The notes under the pieces: model-generated
Told to the model about the DNA's origin: nothing
The model's input: only the letters and a program-made list of their open reading frames with translations
The model's database searches: none
Shown: piece by piece, positions 1-9,734 of the stretch
Layout of the letters: every line of letters begins with the position of its first letter
How positions within the stretch are numbered: the first letter of the stretch is position 1
Position numbers and translations under genes: made by a program
Assembly: GCF_014861485.1 (NCBI RefSeq)
Contig: NZ_JACZHT010000007.1
Span: 111,402 to 175,401 of the forward strand
Reading direction: 5' to 3'
DNA: 64,000 bases
Source: Phaeovibrio sulfidiphilus
Lineage (GTDB): Bacteria > Pseudomonadota > Alphaproteobacteria > Rhodospirillales > Rhodospirillaceae

Positions 1-236
1 GCCGGTGCGCTGGCGGGCTGCGGTTGTCCGGTTTCGGGCGGAAGGGGGCCGTCGGACGCCGGCGCGGTCCGGGCCCTCCCGCTGCGGGGAGGAGGCTCCG
101 GTTTTCGCCCCGTTTGCAGCCGCTCACCCGGCCTTGGGCAGAGCCCGGGTCTCCCGGCCTCGGGCTATCCGGTTCCCTGTTGTGGGGCGGGGCTCGCAGT
201 TGCCCGGTTTCGGGCGGAGGCCTGGCCTTCCAGGCC
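1..236. other. Intergenic left edge, no gene seen
   Basis: GC-rich sequence with no supported gene. A 20-bp block occurs at 23-42 and again, with one mismatch, at 199-218. The second copy runs into the hairpin behind ppk2. Reading frames through this stretch have no recognisable start or domain. Confidence 0.6.
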
Positions 237-238
237 TC
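217..238 (-). terminator. Hairpin at the end of ppk2
   Basis: A perfect 9-bp stem with a 4-nt loop overlaps the ppk2 stop codon (237-239). No U-run follows on the minus strand, so this is either a weak or Rho-assisted terminator or an mRNA-end stabilising hairpin. Confidence 0.35.
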
Positions 239-1226
239 AGGAGGGCACCCCGTCCCCCGGCCCCGGATCCTCGTCGTTTTTCAGAAGCTGTTCCGCCCGC
301 GCCATGAGTTTTCGCATGGCCGCGTCCGGTTCCGGAGTGCGCAGGTCCAGACGCTCCAGCGCCCCGATGATCACGTCCATCACCACGCTGCGGGCAAAGC
401 GCTTGCTGTTGGCCGGGACCACATGCCAGGGGGCAACGGGTGTGGCCGTGGCGCGGATCATGTCCTCGTAGGCGCTCTGGTAGTCGTCCCAGCGGGTGCG
501 CTCCTGCAGGTCGGACCAGGCGAACTTCCAGTGCTTGTCCGGATCCTCCAGCCGGGCCAGAAGGCGCTTGCGCTGCTCGTCGCGCGAGATGTGCAGGAAG
601 AACTTCAGGACGAGGGTGCCGTTGCGCGCCAGGTAGTGCTCCAGGTGCACGATGTCCCTGTAGCGGTGTTCCCAGATGTCGGGTCCGGTGCAGTCTGCGG
701 GGAGGTTCCAGGCCTCAAGGGTCTCGGGGTGAACCCGGGCAATCAGGACGTCCTCGTAGAACGACCGGTTGAAGACGCCGATGTGACCGCGCTCCGGAAG
801 CGCCCGGACGCAGCGCCAGAGGAAATCGTGGCGCACCTCGTTGGCGGAGGGCGTCTTGAACGACACCACCTGACAGCCCTGCGGGTTTACGCCCGAGAAT
901 ATGTGCTTGATGCAGGAATCCTTGCCCCCCGCGTCCATGGCCTGGAAGAGAACCAGAACCCCCCACCGTCCGTGGGCAAACAGTTTTTCCTGAAGTTTTG
1001 CGAGGGTCCGGACCCGGTCCTCCATCCTCTCGCGGGAGCCGGATCCGTTGTCCGGGGCCCCGTCCGTGTCGTCCGGGTCGTGGTCGGCGAGGCGGAAGCC
1101 GTCGCCCGCCGTGATGCGAAAGCGCGCGAGCCTGTGTGGGCCGTCCGTGTCGTGGGCCCGTGTCCCGTGCGGATCCTCTGCCGTGTTGGGGCCGTCCGTG
1201 TGCCCGGCCCCCTTTTCGGTTTTCAT
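237..1226 (-). CDS. ppk2: Polyphosphate kinase 2 family protein (polyphosphate:nucleotide phosphotransferase)
   Basis: A cytoplasmic 329-aa enzyme that moves phosphate between inorganic polyphosphate and nucleotides. The P-loop GGKDS sits near residues 100-104 (AMDAGGKDS) and the second catalytic box NRSFYEDV near 153-160; both are typical of PPK2. The N-terminal DPxDT box near 50-54 fits the PPK2-related subfamily that acts on AMP/ADP rather than the GTP-forming class, but substrate direction cannot be read from sequence. The ATG at 1226 was chosen because it has a GGGAGG ribosome site 7 nt upstream; the frame stays open for 32 more codons without a better signal. The first ~65 residues are charged and low complexity. 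It stands alone, divergent from folE. Confidence 0.9.
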   Translation of the reverse strand: MKTEKGAGHTDGPNTAEDPHGTRAHDTDGPHRLARFRITAGDGFRLADHDPDDTDGAPDNGSGSRERMEDRVRTLAKLQEKLFAHGRWGVLVLFQAMDAGGKDSCIKHIFSGVNPQGCQVVSFKTPSANEVRHDFLWRCVRALPERGHIGVFNRSFYEDVLIARVHPETLEAWNLPADCTGPDIWEHRYRDIVHLEHYLARNGTLVLKFFLHISRDEQRKRLLARLEDPDKHWKFAWSDLQERTRWDDYQSAYEDMIRATATPVAPWHVVPANSKRFARSVVMDVIIGALERLDLRTPEPDAAMRKLMARAEQLLKNDEDPGPGDGVPS

Positions 1227-2266
1227 TGCTGCCTCCCGACCCTGAGTATGGAACGCCTTACAGCGTACATTAGAAATGCTAAGGAAAAAAGCGTGCAGGG
1301 CTTCGGTGGCCGGTCTTGACATCCCGGCCGCTCCTGCCGATTTTCCGGCCCGGACGCCCGGTTTTTCGGGGCCGTCCTGCCGCCGGGAGACGACAGAGTG
1401 ACATTCAAATTCCGCGGGGCCCCCGGGTCTCTGCTGGGCGAGGGCCTGATAGGCAGCCGCACCTTTCTGAACGGCCCGGCCCGCGTGGCGGGGGCGGGGA
1501 AACCCGCAACTGGCAGCTTCCCGCTGTCAGCGCCCCACTCCCCGGCGCTGCGGGAGCTTGCGCCCCTGTGTCCCCGGGCCATCGGCACCGAGGGACGCTC
1601 CCTGTTCGCCCGCTCCCTTGTGTATGCCCTCCCGGCCCCCTGTGAGACCGGCTCCGCGCGTGAGCTGACGCCCCTTCCGCCCCGGGCCCGGGCGGTGTCG
1701 CAGCGCTGAACGTCCTGACTGGACCGGCCCCGAGTCGCGCCTGCGGTGCGGCGAGTCGTCCTTGGGTTGTGTCTCGACCTGACCTGCGCCGCTGCCGATG
1801 CCTGTGCCCGTGTTTACGTCTTCGCCCCGGCGCTGGTCTCCGGGAGCGACGCGGCCCCAGGTCCCAAGCCCCGGGCCCCGAGCCCGCATCCCGGCTTGCT
1901 CCCGCGGGCCGTTCCGGTGCTCCCGTCCCCCGTTCCGGTGTCGGGTGTGCTCCGGTCATGCCGGGACGGCGGTCCAAAAAACCATATTTGCCCCGACGAT
2001 TGCACACGCTATGATTGTTGATGCGGGGCGCCTGTCCGCGCTGCCACGGGTCCGGATCGGGGAGGGCACGCCGTCCTCGGGACTGTCCCGAATTTCTATC
2101 CTTTTTGTCATGTCCGATGACCCTGCGGAATCCTCGGGTTTTCGCGGTTTTGGCGTGTTTTCCGGGCTTTGGGGGGAAAAGAACCTGCTCGCGTGTCAAA
2201 ACAAAAGGTTTTAAGGTGGAGCCTGCCCCGGTTGGAAAATCCTCTGGAACAAGGAAAAAAAGTGGA
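1227..2266. other. Long intergenic region between ppk2 and folE
   Basis: About 1 kb with no supported gene. The only AT-rich patch near ppk2 is 1258-1290, directly upstream of it on the minus strand and the most likely place for its promoter. A TTGACA lies at 1316-1321 on the plus strand but lacks a credible -10 partner. A second AT-richer stretch lies at 2090-2260, just before folE. Several open frames here have no recognisable protein and look like GC-driven shadows. Confidence 0.6.
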
Positions 2267-2866
2267 ATGTCCAATCAGTCAAAACAAAAATCCGCGCCCA
2301 CGCGCGAGGAGGCCGAGGCCGCCGTCCGGACCCTGATCCGCTGGGCCGGTGACGATCCCGAACGCGAGGGGCTTGTGGACACCCCCAAGCGTGTGGTGAA
2401 GGCGTATGAGGAGTTCTTCGCCGGTTACGGGATCGACACACGCGATATTCTTGCGCGCACCTTCGAGGAAGTCGAAAACTACGACGAGCTGATCCTGCTT
2501 CGGGATATCCGGCTCGAGAGTTACTGCGAGCACCACATGGTTCCGATTATCGGAAAGGCCCACATTGCCTATCTGCCGGACCGGCGCGTGGTGGGGATCT
2601 CCAAGCTTGCCCGCCTGCTCGAGGTCTACGCCCGCCGTCTCCAGATCCAGGAGAAGATGACCCGCCAGATTGCCAACACCATTCAGGACGTGCTCCAGCC
2701 CCGGGGTGTGGGTGTGGTGATCGAGGCCACCCACCAGTGCATCACCACCCGCGGGGTTCACAAGCCGGGTGTCTCCATGGTGACAAGCTGCATGCTGGGG
2801 GCGTTTCGCGAGAACCCCGACACGCGCCGCGAGTTCCTTGCCCTGATCGGGCAGTCCAAGCCCTGA
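2267..2866 (+). CDS. folE: GTP cyclohydrolase I, type IA
   Basis: Converts GTP to 7,8-dihydroneopterin triphosphate, the first step of tetrahydrofolate and pterin synthesis. It is 199 aa, normal for the family. The zinc ligands of the classical enzyme are present: CEHH at 87-90 and the Cys of HQCITTRG at about 158. This makes it the zinc-dependent FolE1 and not the metal-flexible FolE2. The ATG at 2267 gives the expected N-terminus (MSNQSKQK); the frame is open upstream to 2015, but that extension has no family similarity. It is followed at once by a strong terminator, so it is probably transcribed alone. Confidence 0.95.
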   Translation: MSNQSKQKSAPTREEAEAAVRTLIRWAGDDPEREGLVDTPKRVVKAYEEFFAGYGIDTRDILARTFEEVENYDELILLRDIRLESYCEHHMVPIIGKAHIAYLPDRRVVGISKLARLLEVYARRLQIQEKMTRQIANTIQDVLQPRGVGVVIEATHQCITTRGVHKPGVSMVTSCMLGAFRENPDTRREFLALIGQSKP

Positions 2867-2886
2867 TCGGGCTTCATCACCTCGGG

Positions 2887-2926
2887 AAAGCAGCACACGG
2901 GCCTTGGGCTCGGGCTGCTTTTTCTT
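2887..2926 (+). terminator. Rho-independent terminator after folE
   Basis: AAAGCAGC at 2887-2894 pairs with GCTGCTTT at 2914-2921, followed by a T-rich tail to 2926. The loop contains a further small GC stem. Confidence 0.7.
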
Positions 2927-3010
2927 CCCACAGGGCCTGTCTCCGTTATGATGGGTCCGGCGTCTGAACTTTGTCCGTCAACCTGTTGCTCCCTCCGGAG
3001 GTTCGAGTAC

Positions 3011-4501
3011 ATGAAAATTACGTTCGAGAAGCTTGAGCTGCCTGTCTGCGGTGCCCTTGTCCTGGGCGTGTTCGAGGATTCGGATCCGGTGCCCGAGGTC
3101 CGGGCGGTGGACGAGGCCAGCGGCGGAGCCCTCTCAAACATCATCAGCTCGTCGCGGGCGTTTACCGGACGGAACGGACAGGTTCTGTGTGTGCCGCTGC
3201 TGCCCGGCGTCCAGGCGGCGCCGGTCTATGTGATCGGCCTTGGCAAGGCGGCCGACGTCGATGGGAAAACCATCGAGGCCTTCGGGGCGAAGGCCCAGAC
3301 GGCCCTGGCTTCGGGCATGGTGGCCAGCGGCTCTATCTGCGCCGCGCCGGGCCTGTGCCCGCGCATGACGCCGGATGCGATCGCGGCCCATGTCGCCTTT
3401 GGGGCAAACCTGCGGGGGTACGCGTTCGACAAGTACCACACGACCCGCAAGCCCGAGGACATCCCGGCGCTTCTGTCGATTTCGGTCCTGACGCCGGATA
3501 CCTGCGCCGCCCGGACCGCCTGGGAGCCGTTCGACGCCCTGTCGCGCGGCATTTTCCTGACCCGCAACCTGGTGAGCGAGCCCGCCAACGTTCTCAGCCC
3601 CGAGGCCTTTGTGGAGCGCTGCTCCATCCTCTCGGAGTTCGGCCTCGATATCGAGGTGCTGGACGAGGACAAGATGCAGGAGCTGGGCATGTGCGCCCTT
3701 CTGGGTGTGGCCCAGGGCTCGGTGCGCAAGCCGCGCCTGATGATTCTGTCCTGGAAGGGCGGAAAGTCCGGCGACGCCCCGACCGCGATTGTGGGCAAGG
3801 GCGTGTGCTTTGACTCCGGCGGGATCTCCATCAAGCCGGCGGCCGGCATGGAGGACATGAAGTGGGATATGGCCGGTGCGGCGGCTGTGGTCGGCCTGAT
3901 GAAAACCCTGGCCCTGCGCAAGGCTCCGGTCAACGTGGTCGGCCTGTGCGGCCTGGTGGAGAACATGCCCGGCGGCGCGGCCCAGCGCCCAGGTGACGTG
4001 GTCACCTCCATGAGCGGCCAGACCATCGAGGTCATCAACACCGACGCCGAGGGCCGCCTGGTTCTGGCGGACGTCCTCTACTACGCGAACACCCGCTACA
4101 AGCCGAAGCGCATTGTGGATCTGGCGACCCTGACCGGGGCCATCCTCATCTCGCTGGGTTCGGAGATGGCGGGCCTGTTCAGCAACAGCGACGAGCTGTG
4201 TGCGTCGCTCATGCGCGCGGGTGAGGCCTCGGACGAGCACCTGTGGCGCCTGCCCATGAACGAGGCCTATGACGCCATGATCAATTCGGATATTGCCGAC
4301 ATGAAAAACGCGGGCAACCGGGAGGCCGGATCCATTACCGCCGCCCAGTTCCTGAAGCGTTTTGTCGGCGACACTCCCTGGGCGCATATCGATATTGCCG
4401 GAACGGCATGGTCCAAGAAGGACCGGACCCTGGCTCCGAAGGGCGGCTCCGGCTACGGCGTCCGTCTTCTGGACACGTGGCTGAGGGAAGACCAGTCCTG
4501 A
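3011..4501 (+). CDS. pepA: Leucyl aminopeptidase (M17 family, cytosol aminopeptidase)
   Basis: A 496-aa metallo-exopeptidase that releases N-terminal residues from peptides in the cytoplasm. The M17 signature NTDAEGRL is at about 343-350, and the dinuclear metal-site Lys and Asp lie in GKGVCFDSGG near 262-271. The first ~160 residues form the variable N-terminal domain. The ATG at 3011 is preceded by CCGGAGG at the right distance, so the 21-codon upstream extension is rejected. In E. coli PepA also binds DNA in plasmid-dimer resolution; nothing here shows that role. gor follows 74 bp downstream in the same direction without a terminator, so the two are probably co-transcribed. Confidence 0.95.
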   Translation: MKITFEKLELPVCGALVLGVFEDSDPVPEVRAVDEASGGALSNIISSSRAFTGRNGQVLCVPLLPGVQAAPVYVIGLGKAADVDGKTIEAFGAKAQTALASGMVASGSICAAPGLCPRMTPDAIAAHVAFGANLRGYAFDKYHTTRKPEDIPALLSISVLTPDTCAARTAWEPFDALSRGIFLTRNLVSEPANVLSPEAFVERCSILSEFGLDIEVLDEDKMQELGMCALLGVAQGSVRKPRLMILSWKGGKSGDAPTAIVGKGVCFDSGGISIKPAAGMEDMKWDMAGAAAVVGLMKTLALRKAPVNVVGLCGLVENMPGGAAQRPGDVVTSMSGQTIEVINTDAEGRLVLADVLYYANTRYKPKRIVDLATLTGAILISLGSEMAGLFSNSDELCASLMRAGEASDEHLWRLPMNEAYDAMINSDIADMKNAGNREAGSITAAQFLKRFVGDTPWAHIDIAGTAWSKKDRTLAPKGGSGYGVRLLDTWLREDQS

Positions 4502-4575
4502 CGGTGTGACCCCTCTCCGGGCTGTGGAGGTGGAGCCCCGGAACCGGGCTCCGGACAAAACGAAAGGAAGTCTGT

Positions 4576-5928
4576 ATGTCTTCGCGCGACTATGATCTGC
4601 TTGTGATTGGAGCTGGATCGGGCGGTGTGCGTGCCGCCCGCATGTCTGCCGGATACGGGGCCCGGGTGGCCATTGTTGAGTCGTCCCGGGTGGGGGGCAC
4701 CTGCGTCATACGCGGGTGCGTGCCCAAGAAGCTCCTGGTCTACGGATCGCGTTATGCGCTTCATCTCAGCGACATGGCCGGCTACGGCTGGACCGTTGAG
4801 GGAGCGTCGTTTGACTGGGCGAAGCTGATCGAGGCCAAGGACCGGGAAATCCAGCGTCTGGAAGGGGTCTACCGCTCGGTGCTGCGCTCCAACAACGTTG
4901 AGCTCATCGAGGGGGCGGGGCGCCTTGTGGATCCCCACACCGTGCAGGTCGGAGACCGGACCATCACGGCCGATCGCATCCTGATCGCCGTTGGCGGGCG
5001 TCCGTTCCTCCCGGACGTTCCGGGTGTGGAGCACGCCATTACCTCGACCGAGGCGCTGGACCTCCCCGAACTGCCGAAGCGGATCGTCATCGCGGGCGCG
5101 GGCTACATTGCGCTGGAGTTCGCCGGGATTTTCCGGGCTCTCGGGGTGGATGTGACCCTGGTTGTCCGCAAGGAGCGTCCGCTGCGGGGCTTCGACGAGG
5201 ACATCCGTGACGCCATGAGCCGGTCTCTGGCCACCCGGGGCATCAAGGTTCTCTCCCGCACCGAGATCACCTCGATCACGCCCCAGGACGACGGCTCCTA
5301 TGCCGTGTCGTTCAATACGGGCAGCCAGACTGTTGCCGATCAGGTCATGTTCGCCACCGGGCGGGTGCCCAACATCGCCGGGCTGGGGCTCGAGGAGCTG
5401 GGCATTGCCCTGACGCCCTCGGGGGCCATCCAGGTGGACGAGTGGAACCGCACCAACGTGGAGTCTGTGTTCGCCATCGGTGATGTGACCGGCCGGATCC
5501 AGCTGACGCCGGTGGCCATCAACGAGGGGGCGGCCTTCGCCGAGACCTTCTACAACAACAATCCGCGCACCGTGGACTACTCCCTTGTGGCCCACGCCGT
5601 GTTCTCCCAGCCGTGCATCGGGGCGATCGGCCTGACGGAGGCGGAGGCCCGCGCCCGCGGCCCGGTCCGGATTTTCCGCACCGCGTTCCGGCCCATGCTC
5701 AACACTCTGGCCGGACGGGACGAGCAGGTTGTGATGAAGCTGGTGGTCTGTGCCGAAACCGACAAGGTTCTGGGCTGTCACATGATGGGCTCGGACGCGC
5801 CCGAGATCCTTCAGCCGCTGGCCATTGCCCTGCGCTGTGGTGCGACCAAGGCCGACTTTGACTCCACCATCGCGGTGCACCCCACCTCGGCGGAGGAGCT
5901 GGTCCTGATGCGCAACCCGGTGGAGTGA
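4576..5928 (+). CDS. gor: Glutathione-disulfide reductase
   Basis: An FAD flavoprotein of 450 aa that reduces glutathione disulfide with NADPH. The FAD-binding GAGSGG is at 12-17. The redox disulfide GGTCVIRGCVPKK has Cys at 43 and 48, the form typical of glutathione reductase and not of lipoamide dehydrogenase. The NADPH-side Rossmann motif GAGYIALEFAG is followed by VVRKERPLR, whose basic residues suit the 2'-phosphate. The catalytic His is in HPTSAEE about 16 residues from the C-terminus. An AAGGAAG ribosome site precedes the ATG. It is the second gene after pepA and ends before a very strong terminator. Confidence 0.93.
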   Translation: MSSRDYDLLVIGAGSGGVRAARMSAGYGARVAIVESSRVGGTCVIRGCVPKKLLVYGSRYALHLSDMAGYGWTVEGASFDWAKLIEAKDREIQRLEGVYRSVLRSNNVELIEGAGRLVDPHTVQVGDRTITADRILIAVGGRPFLPDVPGVEHAITSTEALDLPELPKRIVIAGAGYIALEFAGIFRALGVDVTLVVRKERPLRGFDEDIRDAMSRSLATRGIKVLSRTEITSITPQDDGSYAVSFNTGSQTVADQVMFATGRVPNIAGLGLEELGIALTPSGAIQVDEWNRTNVESVFAIGDVTGRIQLTPVAINEGAAFAETFYNNNPRTVDYSLVAHAVFSQPCIGAIGLTEAEARARGPVRIFRTAFRPMLNTLAGRDEQVVMKLVVCAETDKVLGCHMMGSDAPEILQPLAIALRCGATKADFDSTIAVHPTSAEELVLMRNPVE

Positions 5929-5990
5929 CCAGGACGGTCCCCGATCCGGCGTGGGTGCAAGGGCCCGCGCCGGGCCGGTGGCAGCCGGTG

Positions 5991-6020
5991 GCTGTGTCGT
6001 CCCAACGTTGGGACCACAGC
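5991..6020. repeat. Inverted repeat with a perfect 16-bp palindrome at its tip
   Basis: A 16-bp perfect palindrome (5999-6014) is flanked by GCTGTG (5991-5996) and CACAGC (6015-6020), with only a 2-nt bulge. It lies 63 bp past the gor stop and before its terminator. It could be an operator-like site or an mRNA 3'-end structure. Confidence 0.6.
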
Positions 6021-6064
6021 GGGATCCGGCGGCCGGTCGGGTGATCGTGTTGTGAAATGAGGTG

Positions 6065-6099
6065 CGGGGGTCCGATCCGTTCGGGCCCCCGTTTTTTTT
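6065..6099 (+). terminator. Strong Rho-independent terminator after gor
   Basis: An 11-bp stem (6065-6075 with 6081-6091, one G-T pair), a 5-nt loop, then eight T residues. It ends the pepA-gor transcript. The minus strand has no U-run here, so it does not serve mfd. Confidence 0.85.
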
Positions 6100-6170
6100 G
6101 GCCTCGCGCGGGGCCTCCGTTTGCTTCGGGGCCCGCGGCGGTGGTCCTGTCCCCCCGCCGCCGGTTTCCC

Positions 6171-9100
6171 CTACTTCTGGCGTGCGGGCGGCTCCGGCGC
6201 CGCTTCCCGGGCGATCTCCGAGAGTGTCAGCATGAGGGCGCGCAGGCCAGTCAGCCGGTCCTTCGGCGTCTCCCAGCGCCGCTGGATCACCAGGCGGTGG
6301 TCGGGGCGCAGTTTCGCTGTGGCCAGGTTCTGCCCGATAAAGCGGACCAGTCCGGCGGGGTTGGGGAAGAAGTTCTCCCGGAACCCGAGGACGGCGCCCT
6401 TGGGGCCCGCGTCCAGCTTCTCCACGTTGGCCCGGCGGCACAGGATCTTCAGCGTCACCACCTGGAGGAGGTTGTCCACCTCCGCCGGCAGGGGGCCGAA
6501 GCGGTCCAGCATCTCGCCGGCCAGGTCCTCGATCTCGGTCTCGTCCGCGACCCCGGCAATCCGGCGGTAGAAGGACAGGCGCAGGCCCAGGTCCGCGATG
6601 TAGGCTTCCGGGATCAGGATCGGGGTGCCCAGCTGGATCTGGGGGCTCCAGTCGCTCTCGGCTGCGGTGTCTGCCCCGTCGCGGGCGGCGGCGACGGCTT
6701 CCTCCAGCATCTGCTGGTAAAGCTCGATGCCGACCTCGCGTATGTGGCCGGACTGCTCGTCCCCCAGAAGGTTCCCCGCGCCCCGGATGTCCAGGTCGTG
6801 GCTGGCCAGGGTGAAGCCCGCCCCCAGGGTGTCCAGGGTGCCCATGATCTCGAGGCGCCGGTTCGCGGTTTTGGTCAGGGGGCGGTCCGGCGGAACCGTG
6901 AGATAGGCGTAGCCCCGGGTGCGGGAGCGGCCCACGCGGCCCCGAAGCTGGTAGAGCTGGGCCAGGCCGAACATGTCCGCCCGGTGGATGATGATGGTGT
7001 TCACCCGGGGAATGTCGAGGCCGCTCTCGATGATGTTGGTGGCCACCAGGATGTCATACTCACCCTCGGAGAAGGCGGTCATGACCTCCTCCAGCCGGGA
7101 GGCGGGCATCTGTCCGTGGGCGACCGCGACCCGCAGGTCGGGCACCAGGGTGGACAGCCGGTGCACCAGGGGATCGATGTCCCGCAGGCGGGGGCAGACG
7201 TAGAAGGACTGGCCGCCCCGGTAGCGCTCGCGCAGGAGGGCCTCGCGGATGACCACCGGATCCGTGGGCAGGATGAAGGTCCGCACGGCCAGACGGTCCA
7301 CCGGAGGCGTGGCAATCAGGCTCATCTCCCGCACGCCGGTCAGCGCGAGCTGGAGCGTCCGGGGAATGGGGGTGGCGGTCAGGGTCAGGACGTGCACGTC
7401 CGCCCGCAGCTGCTTGAGCCGCTCCTTGTGGGAGACGCCGAAGTGCTGCTCCTCGTCGATGATCAGAAGGCCCAGGTTCCGGAACTCCACGCTCTTGGCC
7501 AAAAGCGCATGGGTGCCGATCACGATATCCACCGAGCCCTTGGCCATCTCCTCCTTGCAGGCCTTTGCCTCCCGCGGGGTTGTCAGCCGGGACAGCTGGG
7601 CGATGCGCACGGGCAGGCCCTCGAACCGGTGGCAGAAGTTCAGGTAGTGCTGGCGGGCAAGAAGGGTTGTGGGCACCACGACGGCCACCTGGACACCGCC
7701 CATGACCGCGGCAAAGGCGGCGCGCAGGGCGACCTCGGTCTTGCCGAAGCCCACGTCCCCGCACACCAGCCGGTCCATGGGGCGGCCCGAGGCCAGGTCA
7801 TCCAGGGTGTCGTGGATGGCCCGGAGCTGGTCGTCGGTTTCCGCAAACGCAAAGCGGGCCGCGAACTCGTCGTAGAGGCCCTCGGGCGGAGCCACCACCA
7901 CCCCTTTTCGCAAGGTGCGCAGGGCGGCGACCTGCATGAGCTTCTCGGCCATGTCGCGAATGCGCTGCTTGAGCTTGGCCTTTCGCGCCTGCCAGGCCCC
8001 GCCACCGAGCTTGTCCAGCTGGACACCGGTCTGCTCGGAGCCGTAGCGGGTCAGCACATCGATGTTCTCAACGGGAACATAGAGGCGGTTGTTGTCCGCA
8101 TAGATCAGGCGCAGGCAGTCGTGGGGGGCTCCGGCCACGTCCAGGGTGTCGAGTCCGTCGTACTGGCCGATGCCGTGCTCGGCGTGGACCACAAGGTCAC
8201 CCTCGGTCAGGGCCGAGATGTCCGGGATGAACTTGTCCCCCAGGCGCTTCTTGCGCACGGGCCGCGCCATGCGGTCCCCCAGGATGTCGGTCTCGCTGAT
8301 CAGGGCAAGGCCGGGAAGCTCGAAGCCCCGCTCCACCGGCAGGGTGAAGATGGCGGCCTGGGCGGGACCGGCGTCCGTGGCCTCCTGCCAGGTGTCCACT
8401 CCGGTGAGGGTCTCGAGGCCGTGCTCGCGCAGCAGGCCCGCAAGGCGGTCCCGGGACACGAGGGAGGTCGCCGCCAGGCTGACCCGGGTTCCGGCCTTCA
8501 GGAGAGCCTGCACGTGGTCCCGAACGGCCTCATAGACGTTTTCCCCGGGGCGGGCCCGGACATCGGCGAAATCATGGCCGGTTTTTCCGCCCGCATCGGC
8601 GATGTTCCCGGCTCCGGCAAAGTCTGCGGCGGCGAAGGGCGAGAACTGTCCGCCCGCGCGGGCGTTCACGTGGCGGTCGAACTCCTCCCGGTCCAGGAAC
8701 ATCTGGAGCGGGGGCACCGGATTGTAGGGGGGCGTGGGGTCGTCGCTGCCTTTTGTCGTCCGGTCCGGGCTGGCCAGCAGGGTGCGCGCCTCGAAGTACT
8801 CGAAAATCAGGTCCATGCGGGCGCTGATGGCGGCGTCCGTGTCGTGGTCCAGAGTGACCGCGGCGTCCGGAAGATAGGCAAAGAGCGTGTCCATGCCCTC
8901 GTGGAACAGGGGCAGCCAGTGCTCCATGCCCAGTTCCGTGCGGCCCTCGGAGACGGACTCGTAGAGCCGGTCATCGGCCCGCGGTGCCCCGAACAGCTCC
9001 CGGTAGCGCGAGCGGAAGCGGCGGATGGCGCTGTCGTCCAGAAGCACCTCGCTCATGGGGCGCAAGACCAGATCCTTGCGGGTGCCGCTGGTGCGCTGGC

Positions 9101-9713
9101 TGAGGGGATCGAACGTGCGCAGGCTGTCGAGCTCGTCGCCGAACAGGTCCAGGCGGAAGGGCTCGTCATACCCGGGGGCGAACAGGTCGATCAGCCCGCC
9201 CCGGACGGCGAACTCTCCGGGCTCCATGACCTGCTCCGAGCGGACATAGCCGTTGCGGGTCAGGAACGCGATCAGTGCGTCCAGATCCAGGCGCGTGCCG
9301 GTGCGCATGGCAAAGGTCCGCCCGGCCAGGCTCTCCCGTGGGGGAAGGCGCTGGAGAATGGCGGAGACGGTGGTGATCACCAGCTGTGCGCCGCGGTGGG
9401 CCGGGTCTGTTTGCGTGTCGATCAGGCGGCACAGGGTGGCGAGCCGGGTGGCCACGATCTCGCTGTTGGGGGACACCCGGTCATAGGGGACCGTATCCCA
9501 GGCCGGGAACTCGAGAACCTCGAGGTCCGGACGGAAAAAGCGGGCCTGGGCGGCCAGGCGGGCAAGGCACACGTCGTCGCGGGCCACGTGCAAAACCGGC
9601 GTGTGCGGGTTTTCCGAGGCCAGGCGCGCGAGAAACAGGGCGTCGGGGCCGGCGGGAAGGCCGCACAGCCGCACGCGTCCGGGAGCAAGAGCCGCCGCAA
9701 GGGCGGTCGTCAT
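6171..9713 (-). CDS. mfd: Transcription-repair coupling factor Mfd
   Basis: A large ATP-dependent translocase that removes stalled RNA polymerase at DNA lesions and recruits UvrA. It is about 1180 aa, usual for Mfd. In order: a UvrB-like N-terminal module, the RNA-polymerase-interacting CarD-like domain at roughly 500-560 (around HAEHGIGQYDGL), and helicase domains with Walker A GDVGFGKTE (about 650), DEEQ (about 750), TATPIPRTL and the RGRVGRS motif. The C-terminal autoinhibitory domain follows. Start choice is uncertain: the ATG at 9713 is used, but an in-frame TTG at 9731 lies only 3 nt after the sdhE stop and could be used by coupled translation. uvrA is 5 kb away, so two partners of this repair pathway lie close together. 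Confidence 0.95.
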   Translation of the reverse strand: MTTALAAALAPGRVRLCGLPAGPDALFLARLASENPHTPVLHVARDDVCLARLAAQARFFRPDLEVLEFPAWDTVPYDRVSPNSEIVATRLATLCRLIDTQTDPAHRGAQLVITTVSAILQRLPPRESLAGRTFAMRTGTRLDLDALIAFLTRNGYVRSEQVMEPGEFAVRGGLIDLFAPGYDEPFRLDLFGDELDSLRTFDPLSQRTSGTRKDLVLRPMSEVLLDDSAIRRFRSRYRELFGAPRADDRLYESVSEGRTELGMEHWLPLFHEGMDTLFAYLPDAAVTLDHDTDAAISARMDLIFEYFEARTLLASPDRTTKGSDDPTPPYNPVPPLQMFLDREEFDRHVNARAGGQFSPFAAADFAGAGNIADAGGKTGHDFADVRARPGENVYEAVRDHVQALLKAGTRVSLAATSLVSRDRLAGLLREHGLETLTGVDTWQEATDAGPAQAAIFTLPVERGFELPGLALISETDILGDRMARPVRKKRLGDKFIPDISALTEGDLVVHAEHGIGQYDGLDTLDVAGAPHDCLRLIYADNNRLYVPVENIDVLTRYGSEQTGVQLDKLGGGAWQARKAKLKQRIRDMAEKLMQVAALRTLRKGVVVAPPEGLYDEFAARFAFAETDDQLRAIHDTLDDLASGRPMDRLVCGDVGFGKTEVALRAAFAAVMGGVQVAVVVPTTLLARQHYLNFCHRFEGLPVRIAQLSRLTTPREAKACKEEMAKGSVDIVIGTHALLAKSVEFRNLGLLIIDEEQHFGVSHKERLKQLRADVHVLTLTATPIPRTLQLALTGVREMSLIATPPVDRLAVRTFILPTDPVVIREALLRERYRGGQSFYVCPRLRDIDPLVHRLSTLVPDLRVAVAHGQMPASRLEEVMTAFSEGEYDILVATNIIESGLDIPRVNTIIIHRADMFGLAQLYQLRGRVGRSRTRGYAYLTVPPDRPLTKTANRRLEIMGTLDTLGAGFTLASHDLDIRGAGNLLGDEQSGHIREVGIELYQQMLEEAVAAARDGADTAAESDWSPQIQLGTPILIPEAYIADLGLRLSFYRRIAGVADETEIEDLAGEMLDRFGPLPAEVDNLLQVVTLKILCRRANVEKLDAGPKGAVLGFRENFFPNPAGLVRFIGQNLATAKLRPDHRLVIQRRWETPKDRLTGLRALMLTLSEIAREAAPEPPARQK

Positions 9714-9734
9714 GGGGTCGGTCCGGGGCAAGGT

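Noticed and set aside
1316..1344. TTGACA in the ppk2-folE gap as a promoter
   Set aside because: No acceptable -10 box at 16-18 bp and no gene within 900 bp downstream on that strand.
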